NCBI RefSeq assembly: GCF_022538055.1
Contig: NZ_JAKZAM010000019.1
Coordinates: 1 to 64,000, forward strand
Source: Cognataquiflexum nitidum
Lineage (GTDB): Bacteria; Bacteroidota; Bacteroidia; Cytophagales; Cyclobacteriaceae
Direction of reading: 5' to 3'
Length of the DNA: 64,000 nucleotides
Under the pieces are notes generated by a model. It was not told the origin of the DNA and made no database searches. It saw nothing but the letters and a program-made list of their open reading frames with translations. This document shows positions 17,241 through 24,530 of this stretch, in pieces; within the stretch, counting starts at the first letter, position 1, and each line of letters begins with the position of its first letter. The position numbers and the translations under genes were made by a program.

Positions 17241-17495
17241 ATGTATACTGTATATGTTCTTTATTCCTTTTCGGCCTCAAGATTTTACACCGGAATGACC
17301 TCAGATCTCATAACCCGTTTTAAGTTTCACAACGAGAAAGGAATCAAAGGTTTCACAACTCGATTTAGACCTTGGTACTGCATCCATGTGGAGTTTTTTG
17401 ATGATAAATCAATGGCAATCCAAAGGGAAACGGAACTCAAATCAGGAAAGGGAAGAGATTGGATCAAAACAAACATTCTTCCACTTTACATCTAG
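17241..17495 (+). CDS. GIY-YIG endonuclease of the tRNA-Met cassette, copy A
   Basis: An 84-residue single-domain GIY-YIG nuclease of the UPF0213-like type. The GIY position is VYVLY (residues 4-8), the YIG position is YTG (16-18), the catalytic arginine is R26 in LITRFKFHN, and the metal-binding glutamate is E63 in AIQRETELKSGKGRDW. FTTRFRPW (38-45) is also typical. All the residues expected for nicking or cleaving DNA are present. There is no added DNA-binding domain, unlike I-TevI. It lies 17 bp after the tRNA-Met terminator and ends 3 bp before a tRNA-Met 3' fragment. No separate promoter is obvious, so expression may depend on terminator read-through. The protein is identical to the one encoded at 17598-17852. 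Confidence 0.9.
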   Translation: MYTVYVLYSFSASRFYTGMTSDLITRFKFHNEKGIKGFTTRFRPWYCIHVEFFDDKSMAIQRETELKSGKGRDWIKTNILPLYI

Positions 17496-17498
17496 CTT

Positions 17499-17547
17499 GG
17501 ATTCATATCCGCCGCGGCGGACAGGGGTTCAACTCCCCTCCTCGCTA
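17499..17547 (+). pseudogene. tRNA-Met 3' half fragment A with palindrome
   Basis: GGATTCATA (anticodon arm with CAT) is followed by the palindrome TCCGCCGCGGCGGA (17508-17521) in place of the 3' anticodon stem and variable loop, then by CAGGGGTTCAACTCCCCT and CCTCGCTA, identical to the T arm and acceptor end of tRNA-Met. There is no 5' half, so no tRNA is made. A copy of the tRNA terminator follows 6 nt later. Confidence 0.88.
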
Positions 17548-17552
17548 CTCTT

Positions 17553-17580
17553 AGCTTCTCCTTGTGAGAAGCTTTTTTTA
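17553..17580 (+). terminator. Terminator, second copy
   Basis: An exact copy, offset by 357 bp, of the tRNA-Met terminator, here following tRNA fragment A. Confidence 0.85.
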
Positions 17581-17597
17581 TTTCAATTCTTTTTGAG

Positions 17598-17852
17598 ATG
17601 TATACTGTATATGTTCTTTATTCCTTTTCGGCCTCAAGATTTTACACCGGAATGACCTCAGATCTCATAACCCGTTTTAAGTTTCACAACGAGAAAGGAA
17701 TCAAAGGTTTCACAACTCGATTTAGACCTTGGTACTGCATCCATGTGGAGTTTTTTGATGATAAATCAATGGCAATCCAAAGGGAAACGGAACTCAAATC
17801 AGGAAAGGGAAGAGATTGGATCAAAACAAACATTCTTCCACTTTACATCTAG
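17598..17852 (+). CDS. GIY-YIG endonuclease of the tRNA-Met cassette, copy B
   Basis: Identical in length and sequence (84 residues) to the copy at 17241-17495, part of the second 357-bp unit. All the GIY-YIG active-site positions are kept (VYVLY, YTG, R26, E63). The absence of any change between copies means the duplication is recent, or that gene conversion keeps them alike, or, less likely, that it is an assembly artefact. It follows the second terminator by 17 bp and is followed 3 bp later by tRNA fragment B. Confidence 0.88.
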   Translation: MYTVYVLYSFSASRFYTGMTSDLITRFKFHNEKGIKGFTTRFRPWYCIHVEFFDDKSMAIQRETELKSGKGRDWIKTNILPLYI

Positions 17853-17855
17853 CTT

Positions 17856-17904
17856 GGATTCATATCCGCCGCGGCGGACAGGGGTTCAACTCCCCTCCTC
17901 GCTA
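17856..17904 (+). pseudogene. tRNA-Met 3' half fragment B with palindrome
   Basis: Identical to fragment A at 17499-17547, including the TCCGCCGCGGCGGA insert. This is probably the oldest member: the 3' end displaced by the first cassette insertion, which later recombination copied into fragment A. Confidence 0.85.
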
Positions 17905-17909
17905 CTCTT

Positions 17910-17940
17910 AGCTTCTCCTTGTGAGAAGCTTTTTTCAATC
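17910..17940 (+). terminator. Terminator, third copy, followed by a partial repeat
   Basis: The same AGCTTCTC/GAGAAGCT hairpin with a T run. It is followed by a further partial copy of the 3' arm (TTGAGAAGCTTTTTTAATC) up to about 17960, which marks the end of the repeated region. Confidence 0.75.
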
Positions 17941-18159
17941 TTTTGAGAAGCTTTTTTAATCTTTTCAATTAGCCAATCGTTTCAATTTTCCAAACCTTAG
18001 TTTACATTTTTGACTATTTTGACTAAAACTTCGCATAAATGTAAAAGCTTCTTGTAATAGGAGATTTCAATAGAATTTCAGGTTTGATAATTTAAACTTA
18101 AGGACATTTGTAATATAGCAAAAAATCCCAAAATAGACCCCATCACTACAAAAAATAGA

Positions 18160-18186
18160 AATAAAAAAGCCCCTAACCGGGGCTTT
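18160..18186 (-). terminator. Rho-independent terminator of the thrS-infC-rpmI-rplT cluster
   Basis: An 8-bp stem AAAGCCCC (18166-18173) with GGGGCTTT (18179-18186) and a T run on the minus strand, 26 bp past the rplT stop. Confidence 0.88.
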
Positions 18187-18211
18187 AATATTAAAATAAG
18201 AAAGTGCGTTC

Positions 18212-18556
18212 TTATTTTACTTTTTCAACAACAGCTTTGAATGCCTCGGGATGGTTCATGGCTAAATCTGCAAGAACTTTTCTGTTCAATTCGATATCAG
18301 CTTTTTTCAACAATCCCATAAATTGAGAGTAAGAGATGCCAAATTGTCTGGCACCTGCATTGATACGCTGGATCCATAATGCCCTGAATTCTCTTTTCTT
18401 GGCTTTTCTGTCTCTGTAGGCGTATTGTAAACCTTTTTCGTATTTGTTTTTAGCTACTGTCCAAACGTTCTTACCTCTTCCGAAGTAGCCTTTCGTTGCT
18501 TTAAGGACTTTTTTTCTACGTGCTCTTGAAGCAACCGAGTTTACTGATCTTGGCAT
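18212..18556 (-). CDS. rplT: 50S ribosomal protein L20
   Basis: A 114-residue ribosomal protein of normal length. It binds 23S rRNA early in 50S assembly. The basic N-terminus ([20 protein letters not shown]) and the core [20 protein letters not shown] are clear family signatures. It is the last gene of the thrS-infC-rpmI-rplT order and has a strong terminator. In enterobacteria and Bacillus L20 represses its own operon by binding the mRNA. The 110-bp rpmI-rplT spacer might hold such a site, but I could not identify a definite L20-binding fold. Confidence 0.98.
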   Translation of the reverse strand: MPRSVNSVASRARRKKVLKATKGYFGRGKNVWTVAKNKYEKGLQYAYRDRKAKKREFRALWIQRINAGARQFGISYSQFMGLLKKADIELNRKVLADLAMNHPEAFKAVVEKVK

Positions 18557-18666
18557 AATTTTTTGATTTTTTGACCCTTGGTGCCAACTTTTTTCTCAGT
18601 TGATCTTGTAGACCGAAGCGCCTGGTGAATAAATAAACCTAATTTTCAAAAGAAACAGGAATCGAA

Positions 18667-18864
18667 TTAACCGATTCTCAACATAGCTTTTACTCTTCCT
18701 TCATCTGATTCGTGAACCATTCCCATTTTAGTAAGATTTCTCTTTCTCTTGGTTGATTTTTTTGTCAGAATGTGGCTTTTGTAAGCATGCTTTCTTCTAA
18801 TTTTACCGGTTCCCGTTAAAGAAAACCTCTTTTTTGCACCTGATTTTGTTTTTACTTTAGGCAT
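18667..18864 (-). CDS. rpmI: 50S ribosomal protein L35
   Basis: A 65-residue very basic protein, complete for the family. It begins [20 protein letters not shown] and contains [14 protein letters not shown]. It is part of the 50S subunit. It lies 21 bp after infC and 110 bp before rplT on the same strand, the conserved infC-rpmI-rplT order. Confidence 0.98.
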   Translation of the reverse strand: MPKVKTKSGAKKRFSLTGTGKIRRKHAYKSHILTKKSTKRKRNLTKMGMVHESDEGRVKAMLRIG

Positions 18865-18885
18865 AACTGTGTTTGTTTGTTGAAA

Positions 18886-19470
18886 TTATTTCTTTGATGA
18901 CTTCGGAGCCAAGAATAAAAACATCCGTTTCCCTTCTAGTTTGGGAAGCTGCTCTACTTGAGCATAATCCTCCAACTCCTGCGCAAATCTCAATAACAAC
19001 ATCTCTCCTCTTTCCTTAAATACAATTGACCTTCCCACGAAATGGACATAAGCTTTTACTTTTGCCCCCTCCTTTAGGAAGTTGATTGCATGCTTCAATT
19101 TGAAATTGAAATCATGGTCATCGGTATTAGGTCCAAATCTGATTTCTTTGAGAACAGTCTTAGCAGCATTTGCTTTAATCTCTTTCTGCTTCTTTTTCTG
19201 TTCGTATTTAAATTTCGCATAGTCAATCACCTTACATACAGGTGGTGTTGCATTTGGAGAAATTTCTACGAGATCAAGTTCGTTCTCCTCGGCTACCTTT
19301 AGGGCCTGAGCAAGTGTCAAAACAGCGTTTCCGCCTTCTACGTAGTCACCTACGACCCTGACTTCTCTAGCTCTGATCCTGTCGTTAACCTTGTAAGGCT
19401 CTTCTTGTCTCTGTCTGAACGGTGGTTTTCCTTTCAAATTCTTATGGTTATTTAATGAAATTGCGTGCAA
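18886..19470 (-). CDS. infC: Translation initiation factor IF-3 (non-AUG start)
   Basis: IF-3 binds the 30S subunit and checks the start codon and initiator tRNA. The N-terminal domain begins [19 protein letters not shown], the linker is [20 protein letters not shown], and the C-terminal domain contains [20 protein letters not shown] and [13 protein letters not shown]. The last family-like N-terminal residues have no ATG before them. The in-frame candidates are TTG at 19470, ATT at 19461 and TTG at 19437. Rare starts are a known self-control device for infC (AUU in E. coli), because IF-3 itself discriminates against them. The start given is the longest option; 19461 or 19437 is as likely. It lies about 53 bp after thrS. 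Confidence 0.93.
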   Translation of the reverse strand: MHAISLNNHKNLKGKPPFRQRQEEPYKVNDRIRAREVRVVGDYVEGGNAVLTLAQALKVAEENELDLVEISPNATPPVCKVIDYAKFKYEQKKKQKEIKANAAKTVLKEIRFGPNTDDHDFNFKLKHAINFLKEGAKVKAYVHFVGRSIVFKERGEMLLLRFAQELEDYAQVEQLPKLEGKRMFLFLAPKSSKK

Positions 19471-19523
19471 ATATCGGAATTAATTTGAGATTTAAAAAAT
19501 TTGCCTCATTATTACCGATTAAT

Positions 19524-21473
19524 TTAATTTTTTAAAGACTCTCCTATTATTTTTTTGAAATAGGATACAAATTCAGCCGGAGAAAGACTTCCAAGATCTC
19601 CCTCTCCGTGCCTCCTAACAGAAATTTTACCTTCCTGTTGCTCTTTCTCTCCCACGATAAGCATGAAAGGGATTTTCTTTACTTCAGCATCTCGGATTTT
19701 TCTTCCGATTTTTTCATCCCGGTTATCAATCATTCCAATGATGTCCTCATCCTCAAGGATTCCTTTTACTTCCTCTGCATATTCTATGAATTTCTCAGAA
19801 ATAGGCAAAATTGTAATCTGCTCGGGAGAAAGCCAAAGAGGGAAATTTCCGGCACAATGCTCGATCAATACCGCCACAAATCTTTCTAAAGAACCAAATG
19901 GTGCCCTGTGAATCATGACCGGTCGATGCTTTTGGTTATCAGACCCGATATATTCCAATTGGAATCTCTCAGGAAGGTTATAATCAACTTGGATAGTTCC
20001 AAGTTGCCATTTTCTTCCCAAAGCATCTTTGACCATGAAATCCAGCTTTGGACCGTAGAATGCGGCTTCTCCTAATTCTGTGACAGTCTGCAATCCTTTC
20101 TCAGCTGCTGCTTCTACTATTGCAGACTCTGCTTTTTCCCAAGCTTCGTCTGTTCCGATGTACTTTTCCCTCTTTTCAGGATCTCTTAATGAAATCTGCG
20201 CTGTATAATCCTCAAAACCCAAGGCTTTGAATACATATAAAACCAAATCAATGACTTTAATGAATTCCTCCTTGACCTGATCAGGCCTGCAGAAAATATG
20301 GGCATCATCCTGAGTAAATCCACGAACCCTAGTCAATCCATGCAATTCCCCACTTTGCTCATACCTATAAACAGTCCCAAATTCAGCATACCTGATTGGA
20401 AGGTCTTTATATGATCTTGGTTTATGCTTGTAAATCTCACAATGATGCGGACAGTTCATCGGCTTCAGCAAAAATTCCTCACCTTCATTAGGAGTATGGA
20501 TCGGCTGGAAGGAATCCTTCCCGTATTTCTCGTAATGACCGGAAGTTTCGTAAAGTGCCTTATGCCCGATATGTGGTGTCACCACTTGTTGGTACCCTGA
20601 TTTGTCTTGGGCTTTCTTCATGAAGTTTACAAGACGCTCACGAAGCAGTGTTCCCTTTGGCAACCAAAGCGGTAATCCCATCCCGACCTTTTCGGAGAAG
20701 GTAAACAACTCCAATTCCCTTCCTAATTTCCTGTGGTCACGCTTTTTTGCCTCCTCAAGCATAAAAAGGTAATCCTGAAGCTCTTTGGCTTTGGGGAAAG
20801 TAATGCCATAAAGACGAGTCAACATCTTGTTTTTCTCATCCCCTCTCCAATAAGCTCCTGCAATATTGAGAAGCTTTACAGATTTGATAAAACCCGTGTT
20901 TGGAATATGAGGACCACGGCAAAGGTCTGTGAAGTTACCCTGCTCGTAGAAAGTAATTGAACCATCTTCAAGTCCTTCCAACAAATCAAGTTTGTAGGGA
21001 TCATTTTTTTCTGTGAAATAAGCTACCGCTTCTTTCTTAGAAACTTCTTTCCTGATAAAATCGCTTTTCAATTTGGCCAATTCCAACATTTTGGCCTCAA
21101 TCTTTTCAAGCTCTGAGCCGTCAAGAGATTTATCCCCAAAATCCACATCATAGTAGAATCCATTTTCGATGGGCGGACCGATTCCGAATTTTGTACCGGG
21201 ATAAAGCGCTTCCAAAGCTTCTGCCATCAGGTGGGCGGAGGAATGCCAAAAAGTATTTTTCCCTTCTGTGTCATTCCAAGTCAAAAGTTGGACTTTGGAA
21301 TCTTGGTGAATAGGCCTGCTCGAGTCCCAAACCTCACCGTTTACTTTTGCTGCAAGAACATTTCTGGCTAGACCCTCGCTGATACTAAGTGCAATTTGTA
21401 GCCCCGAAACTCCCTTTTCATACTCCCTGACCGAACCGTCGGGAAGGGTAATGTTGATCTGTTGGTTAGACAT
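19524..21473 (-). CDS. thrS: Threonine-tRNA ligase
   Basis: A 649-residue class II aminoacyl-tRNA synthetase, usual length. An N-terminal TGS domain ([19 protein letters not shown]), the editing domain with [16 protein letters not shown] and the HxxxC-type site, then the catalytic core with motif 2 ([20 protein letters not shown]) and zinc site ([10 protein letters not shown]), and a C-terminal anticodon-binding domain ([19 protein letters not shown]). It charges tRNA-Thr in the cytoplasm; one cognate tRNA gene (anticodon TGT) is also in this window. It is the first gene of the thrS-infC-rpmI-rplT cluster. A hairpin in the leader may be regulatory. Confidence 0.98.
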   Translation of the reverse strand: MSNQQINITLPDGSVREYEKGVSGLQIALSISEGLARNVLAAKVNGEVWDSSRPIHQDSKVQLLTWNDTEGKNTFWHSSAHLMAEALEALYPGTKFGIGPPIENGFYYDVDFGDKSLDGSELEKIEAKMLELAKLKSDFIRKEVSKKEAVAYFTEKNDPYKLDLLEGLEDGSITFYEQGNFTDLCRGPHIPNTGFIKSVKLLNIAGAYWRGDEKNKMLTRLYGITFPKAKELQDYLFMLEEAKKRDHRKLGRELELFTFSEKVGMGLPLWLPKGTLLRERLVNFMKKAQDKSGYQQVVTPHIGHKALYETSGHYEKYGKDSFQPIHTPNEGEEFLLKPMNCPHHCEIYKHKPRSYKDLPIRYAEFGTVYRYEQSGELHGLTRVRGFTQDDAHIFCRPDQVKEEFIKVIDLVLYVFKALGFEDYTAQISLRDPEKREKYIGTDEAWEKAESAIVEAAAEKGLQTVTELGEAAFYGPKLDFMVKDALGRKWQLGTIQVDYNLPERFQLEYIGSDNQKHRPVMIHRAPFGSLERFVAVLIEHCAGNFPLWLSPEQITILPISEKFIEYAEEVKGILEDEDIIGMIDNRDEKIGRKIRDAEVKKIPFMLIVGEKEQQEGKISVRRHGEGDLGSLSPAEFVSYFKKIIGESLKN

Positions 21474-21498
21474 TTAAAATTTTAACTTGATGAAACAT

Positions 21499-21520
21499 CA
21501 CACCTTTACAAACAGGTGTG
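21499..21520 (-). promoter_or_regulatory. Hairpin in the thrS leader
   Basis: A perfect 7-bp stem (CACACCT at 21499-21505 with AGGTGTG at 21514-21520) lies 26-47 bp before the thrS start on the minus strand. A -7-like element CATATTTG lies just upstream near 21533-21540, so the hairpin would be near the 5' end of the thrS mRNA. On the plus strand it is followed by TTTTT and looks like a terminator, but no plus-strand gene precedes it. A role in control of thrS is only a guess. Confidence 0.35.
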
Positions 21521-21544
21521 TTTTTGATTTGCAAATATGCGAAT

Positions 21545-22214
21545 TGATGTTGGCTTTTTTTTAAAATTAAAGTAACAAACTCAGAAAAAATGAAATTTCT
21601 AATCGCAACGGGCTCTAAGGTTCAGCAAGGATCGTATTGACTTTGACTCCTTATATTTACGATTTAGAGTTCCTCACCTTCATATTAGAATTCTCTTCTC
21701 CCCTAATTTATATTTTGAAATTTAGTTAAAATGTAAATGCTAAAAACTAGTTCGATCTTTTTTAAAGATCAATCTACACTCTTACTTCAATCTAAAAAGA
21801 ATTTGAGTCATGGCTATCTAAGTGTTTGATTGTGAATTATAAAATCATCCTAAAAATTTAATAATATTCTCATTCCCATAACCAAATTCAAGAGAAGTCC
21901 TCTCCGACTTCAAAAAGGAAGACTTGACATAAATCGTTCGAATTCAGGATAAAGCTAGATTTATTCCCTTCAAAATGAAATTTCCAAAAAAACCTATCCC
22001 CATTTTTGTCTTCAGATACATTTCCATTGTAATTAAATTGTGCTTGGGAAATTATTAAAAAACTCAAAACAAATCCCACAAAAAAAAGTACTCTTTCCTT
22101 ATTGGATTACTTTAGAACCAAAAACACATGCAAAGGGGTTTTGATAATATTTTAAGTCAAATTTTGTCTTGATTTCTTCTTTCAAATTAACCTATTAAAA
22201 ATAAATCCCATCAT
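21545..22214. other. AT-rich intergenic region between thrS and lhgO
   Basis: About 670 bp with no complete gene in either direction. It contains one short frame with a signal-peptide-like start on the minus strand (listed separately) and otherwise only short frames broken by stops. I saw no tRNA, inverted repeat or mobile-element remnant that I can support. Confidence 0.5.
21888..22079 (-). pseudogene. Possible remnant of a small secreted protein gene
   Basis: A 63-codon frame with a possible GTG start encodes a hydrophobic export-like segment (VGFVLSFLIISQAQF) followed by a polar stretch (NYNGNVSEDKNGDRFFWKF) and then stops. The frame is open back to 22106 without an ATG, so the original start seems lost and the C-terminus looks cut short. 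Secreted proteins of Bacteroidota often begin this way. It may also be a chance frame. No function can be given. Confidence 0.3.
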
Positions 22215-22239
22215 TATATTTGTCTGCAATTATAAAAAA

Positions 22240-23445
22240 ATGACATACGATATCATCATCATTGGAGGGGGAATTGTCGGGCTAGCGACAGGTTTGAAAA
22301 TCAAACAACAAAAACCTGATCTTAAAATCGCCATTCTGGAAAAAGAATCTGAAGTAGCCAAACATCAGACCGGTAATAATAGCGGAGTGATCCATTCGGG
22401 TCTTTATTACAAACCAGGATCGCTCAAGGCCATCAACTGCATCAATGGCTACCATGAACTGATCAAGTTTTGTGAAGAAGAAAATGTTCCTTATGAACTG
22501 ACAGGAAAAGTAGTGGTCGCTACAAAACAAGAACAGATTCCAATTCTAAACGGATTGCTAGAACGCGGGCTTCAAAACAAGCTCACGGGGGCACGTTCCA
22601 TTACTTTAGATGAGTTGAAAGCATTTGAGCCCTACTGTGCCGGTGTGGCTGCAATACATGTCCCACAGACAGGAATTGTTGATTATAAGATGGTTGCGCA
22701 GGCATATGCCACAAAATTCGAGTCTGTTGGTGGCTCTATTTTTTTAAATCATAAAGTAAACGAAATCAAAATTTTAAATGGAATATCTTATGTAAGTTCA
22801 TCACTTCATGAATTTGGATGCAAATTGGTGATCAATTGCGCCGGTCTATATTCCGACAAAGTCGCCCAAATGAACCAAATAGAAGACATTGATGTCAAGA
22901 TCATTCCATTCAGGGGAGAATATTACAAAATCAAAAAAGAAAGGGAATACCTAGTCAAAAACCTGATCTATCCTGTTCCGGACCCAAACTTTCCATTTTT
23001 AGGAGTTCACTTTACAAGGATGATGAAAGGTGGCGTCGAGGCCGGACCAAATGCTGTACTGGCATTCAAAAGGGAAGGATATAAGCGAACTGACATCAAC
23101 TTCTCAGAGCTTGCAGAAACATTATCCTGGCCGGGATTCCAAAAAGTGGCGGCAAAATACTGGAAAACCGGAATGGGTGAAATTTACCGTTCTTTTTCCA
23201 AAACCGCATTTACCAAAGCATTGCAGGAACTGATTCCTGATATCAATGAATCTGACCTGGTCGATGGTGGCGCCGGTGTGCGTGCCCAAGCCTGCGACCG
23301 TACAGGAGGATTATTGGATGATTTCAGTATCCGGGAAAATGAATTTGCCATCAATGTCCTCAATGCCCCCTCTCCTGCTGCAACGAGTTCCCTGTCGATT
23401 GGCGGCACTGTCTGCGAATTGGCTTTGAAGAGGTTTGGGAAATAG
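22240..23445 (+). CDS. lhgO: L-2-hydroxyglutarate oxidase
   Basis: A 401-residue FAD-dependent oxidoreductase that oxidises L-2-hydroxyglutarate to 2-oxoglutarate, passing electrons to oxygen or quinone. The N-terminal Rossmann motif IIIGGGIVGLATGLKI is followed by HQTGNNSGVIHSGLYYKPGS, a strong LhgO/DAO-family signature, and the C-terminal substrate/FAD region has GGAGVRAQA and NAPSPAATSSLSIG. The length is normal (about 395-400). It is a stand-alone gene converging on the YheT-like hydrolase, 28 bp between stops. A -7-like box TATATTTG (22215-22222) lies 17 bp before the start, without a good -33 partner. Confidence 0.94.
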   Translation: MTYDIIIIGGGIVGLATGLKIKQQKPDLKIAILEKESEVAKHQTGNNSGVIHSGLYYKPGSLKAINCINGYHELIKFCEEENVPYELTGKVVVATKQEQIPILNGLLERGLQNKLTGARSITLDELKAFEPYCAGVAAIHVPQTGIVDYKMVAQAYATKFESVGGSIFLNHKVNEIKILNGISYVSSSLHEFGCKLVINCAGLYSDKVAQMNQIEDIDVKIIPFRGEYYKIKKEREYLVKNLIYPVPDPNFPFLGVHFTRMMKGGVEAGPNAVLAFKREGYKRTDINFSELAETLSWPGFQKVAAKYWKTGMGEIYRSFSKTAFTKALQELIPDINESDLVDGGAGVRAQACDRTGGLLDDFSIRENEFAINVLNAPSPAATSSLSIGGTVCELALKRFGK

Positions 23446-23473
23446 AGGATAGTCAAACTGTTCCTGCAAATAT

Positions 23474-24436
23474 TCACAAATCCAAAAACTCCAAAAATCT
23501 ATACTCCGCCCATGTAAATTCCTGACCGGGAACCAAAAAACCGGTGTGCCCCCCCCTAGTTGGCATTTCAAGAAAAATGTGGGGATGTGTTTCGGCAAGC
23601 TTAACTGGAAAACAGCGGTCCATAATCAGCGGGTCATTGAGCGCATTGATGATCAAAGTCGGAATCTGGATATGTTCCATCCAATTGTCGGCACTGACGC
23701 TACGGTAAAAATCCTGCGCATCCCTGAATCCATGCACTTTGGCGGTAAAGTGGGTATCAAATGTGTCAAAGTCTTTGACTGATTTGAGCAAATCCAAATC
23801 TACCAATCCCGGAAACTGTTCCCCCTTAACCTGCATTTTTGCTTTCAGCTTACCGAGAAACCTGTTTTTATAAAATGCATTTCTCTTTTCTTTCAATGTT
23901 GCTGCCGAATCAGGCAGGTTGCAGGGAGTGGAATAAACGGCCGCTCTTTTGATTTTTGAATTGAGGTCAAGTCCGTTTTCTCCCAAGTATTTCAATGTCT
24001 GTGCTCCTCCCATGCTGATTCCTACCAGATAATAGGATTCGTAAGTATGGGATTTTTCGACATGGTCGATGACAGTTTTCAGATCGTAAGATGCACCGTG
24101 ATGGTACAAAATCGGTCCCTTGTTCATCTCTCCGCCACAGGACCTATTGTTCCAGGCCAAAGCATCAAAACCGTGTTTGTTGAATAATTTGGCCAATCCC
24201 ATCGCATAATGCCTGTCCGAACTCCCTTCGAGGCCATGTGAAATGATGAGGAGTTTTTTGCTTCCGATTATTGACCAATCAATATTCAAAAAATCCCCAT
24301 CAGGAGTATTGATCTTTTCCCTCGAATATTGGATCCCTTGAATTTTTCTAAAAATACTGGGTATGATCGTTTCCAAATGCCCGTTGAAAAGGAATTTGGG
24401 AGGTTTACCATAGGTGGACTTTCCAATCAAAGGCAT
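23474..24436 (-). CDS. YheT-like alpha/beta hydrolase (EMB8/AB-hydrolase 4 family)
   Basis: A 320-residue alpha/beta hydrolase. MPLIGKSTYGKPPKFLFNGH, followed by LETIIPSIFRKI, is the usual N-terminus of the YheT/ABHD1-3-like family. The catalytic set is visible: oxyanion region ISHGLEGSS, nucleophile elbow GISMGGAQTL, acid NALNDPLI and histidine RGGHTGFLVPG. An upstream extension to 24481 is open, but its 15 residues are not family-like. The physiological substrate of this family is not known; small esters are hydrolysed in vitro. It is divergent from the M20 gene, with about 95 bp between starts. Confidence 0.88.
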   Translation of the reverse strand: MPLIGKSTYGKPPKFLFNGHLETIIPSIFRKIQGIQYSREKINTPDGDFLNIDWSIIGSKKLLIISHGLEGSSDRHYAMGLAKLFNKHGFDALAWNNRSCGGEMNKGPILYHHGASYDLKTVIDHVEKSHTYESYYLVGISMGGAQTLKYLGENGLDLNSKIKRAAVYSTPCNLPDSAATLKEKRNAFYKNRFLGKLKAKMQVKGEQFPGLVDLDLLKSVKDFDTFDTHFTAKVHGFRDAQDFYRSVSADNWMEHIQIPTLIINALNDPLIMDRCFPVKLAETHPHIFLEMPTRGGHTGFLVPGQEFTWAEYRFLEFLDL

Positions 24437-24530
24437 AAAAAAGGAGAAATCAGTTTGGCGAAAATAAAAACATATCCACAAAACAGGGAATTATTTGTTT
24501 TATTTGGTTAACAAAAATAAATGAATCCCA

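Larger units (their letters stand above)
17165..17935 (+). repeat. Perfect tandem duplication, 357-bp unit, with a third partial unit
   Basis: Unit 1 is 17165-17521, unit 2 is 17522-17878, and a partial third repeat is 17879-17935. I compared them by eye and saw no difference. Each full unit holds the tRNA-Met T arm and acceptor end, the terminator, the GIY-YIG ORF and the first part of the next tRNA fragment with its palindrome. The repeat junctions fall inside the tRNA 3' sequence, as expected if recombination between tRNA 3' copies made the duplication. Confidence 0.92.

Noticed and set aside
17386..17655. 89-codon frame overlapping the GIY-YIG genes (and its twin at 17743)
   Set aside because: It is an out-of-frame shadow of the GIY-YIG ORF running through the tRNA fragment and terminator; the protein has no family-like pattern.
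16889..17936. CRISPR or simple tRNA gene array
   Set aside because: Repeats are tRNA-derived with coding units between them, and only one copy can fold as a complete tRNA.
18557..18666. L20-binding autoregulatory structure between rpmI and rplT
   Set aside because: The 110-bp spacer has some GC-rich words (CTTGGTGCC, GCGCCTGGTG), but I could not draw a convincing L20-like rRNA mimic by eye.
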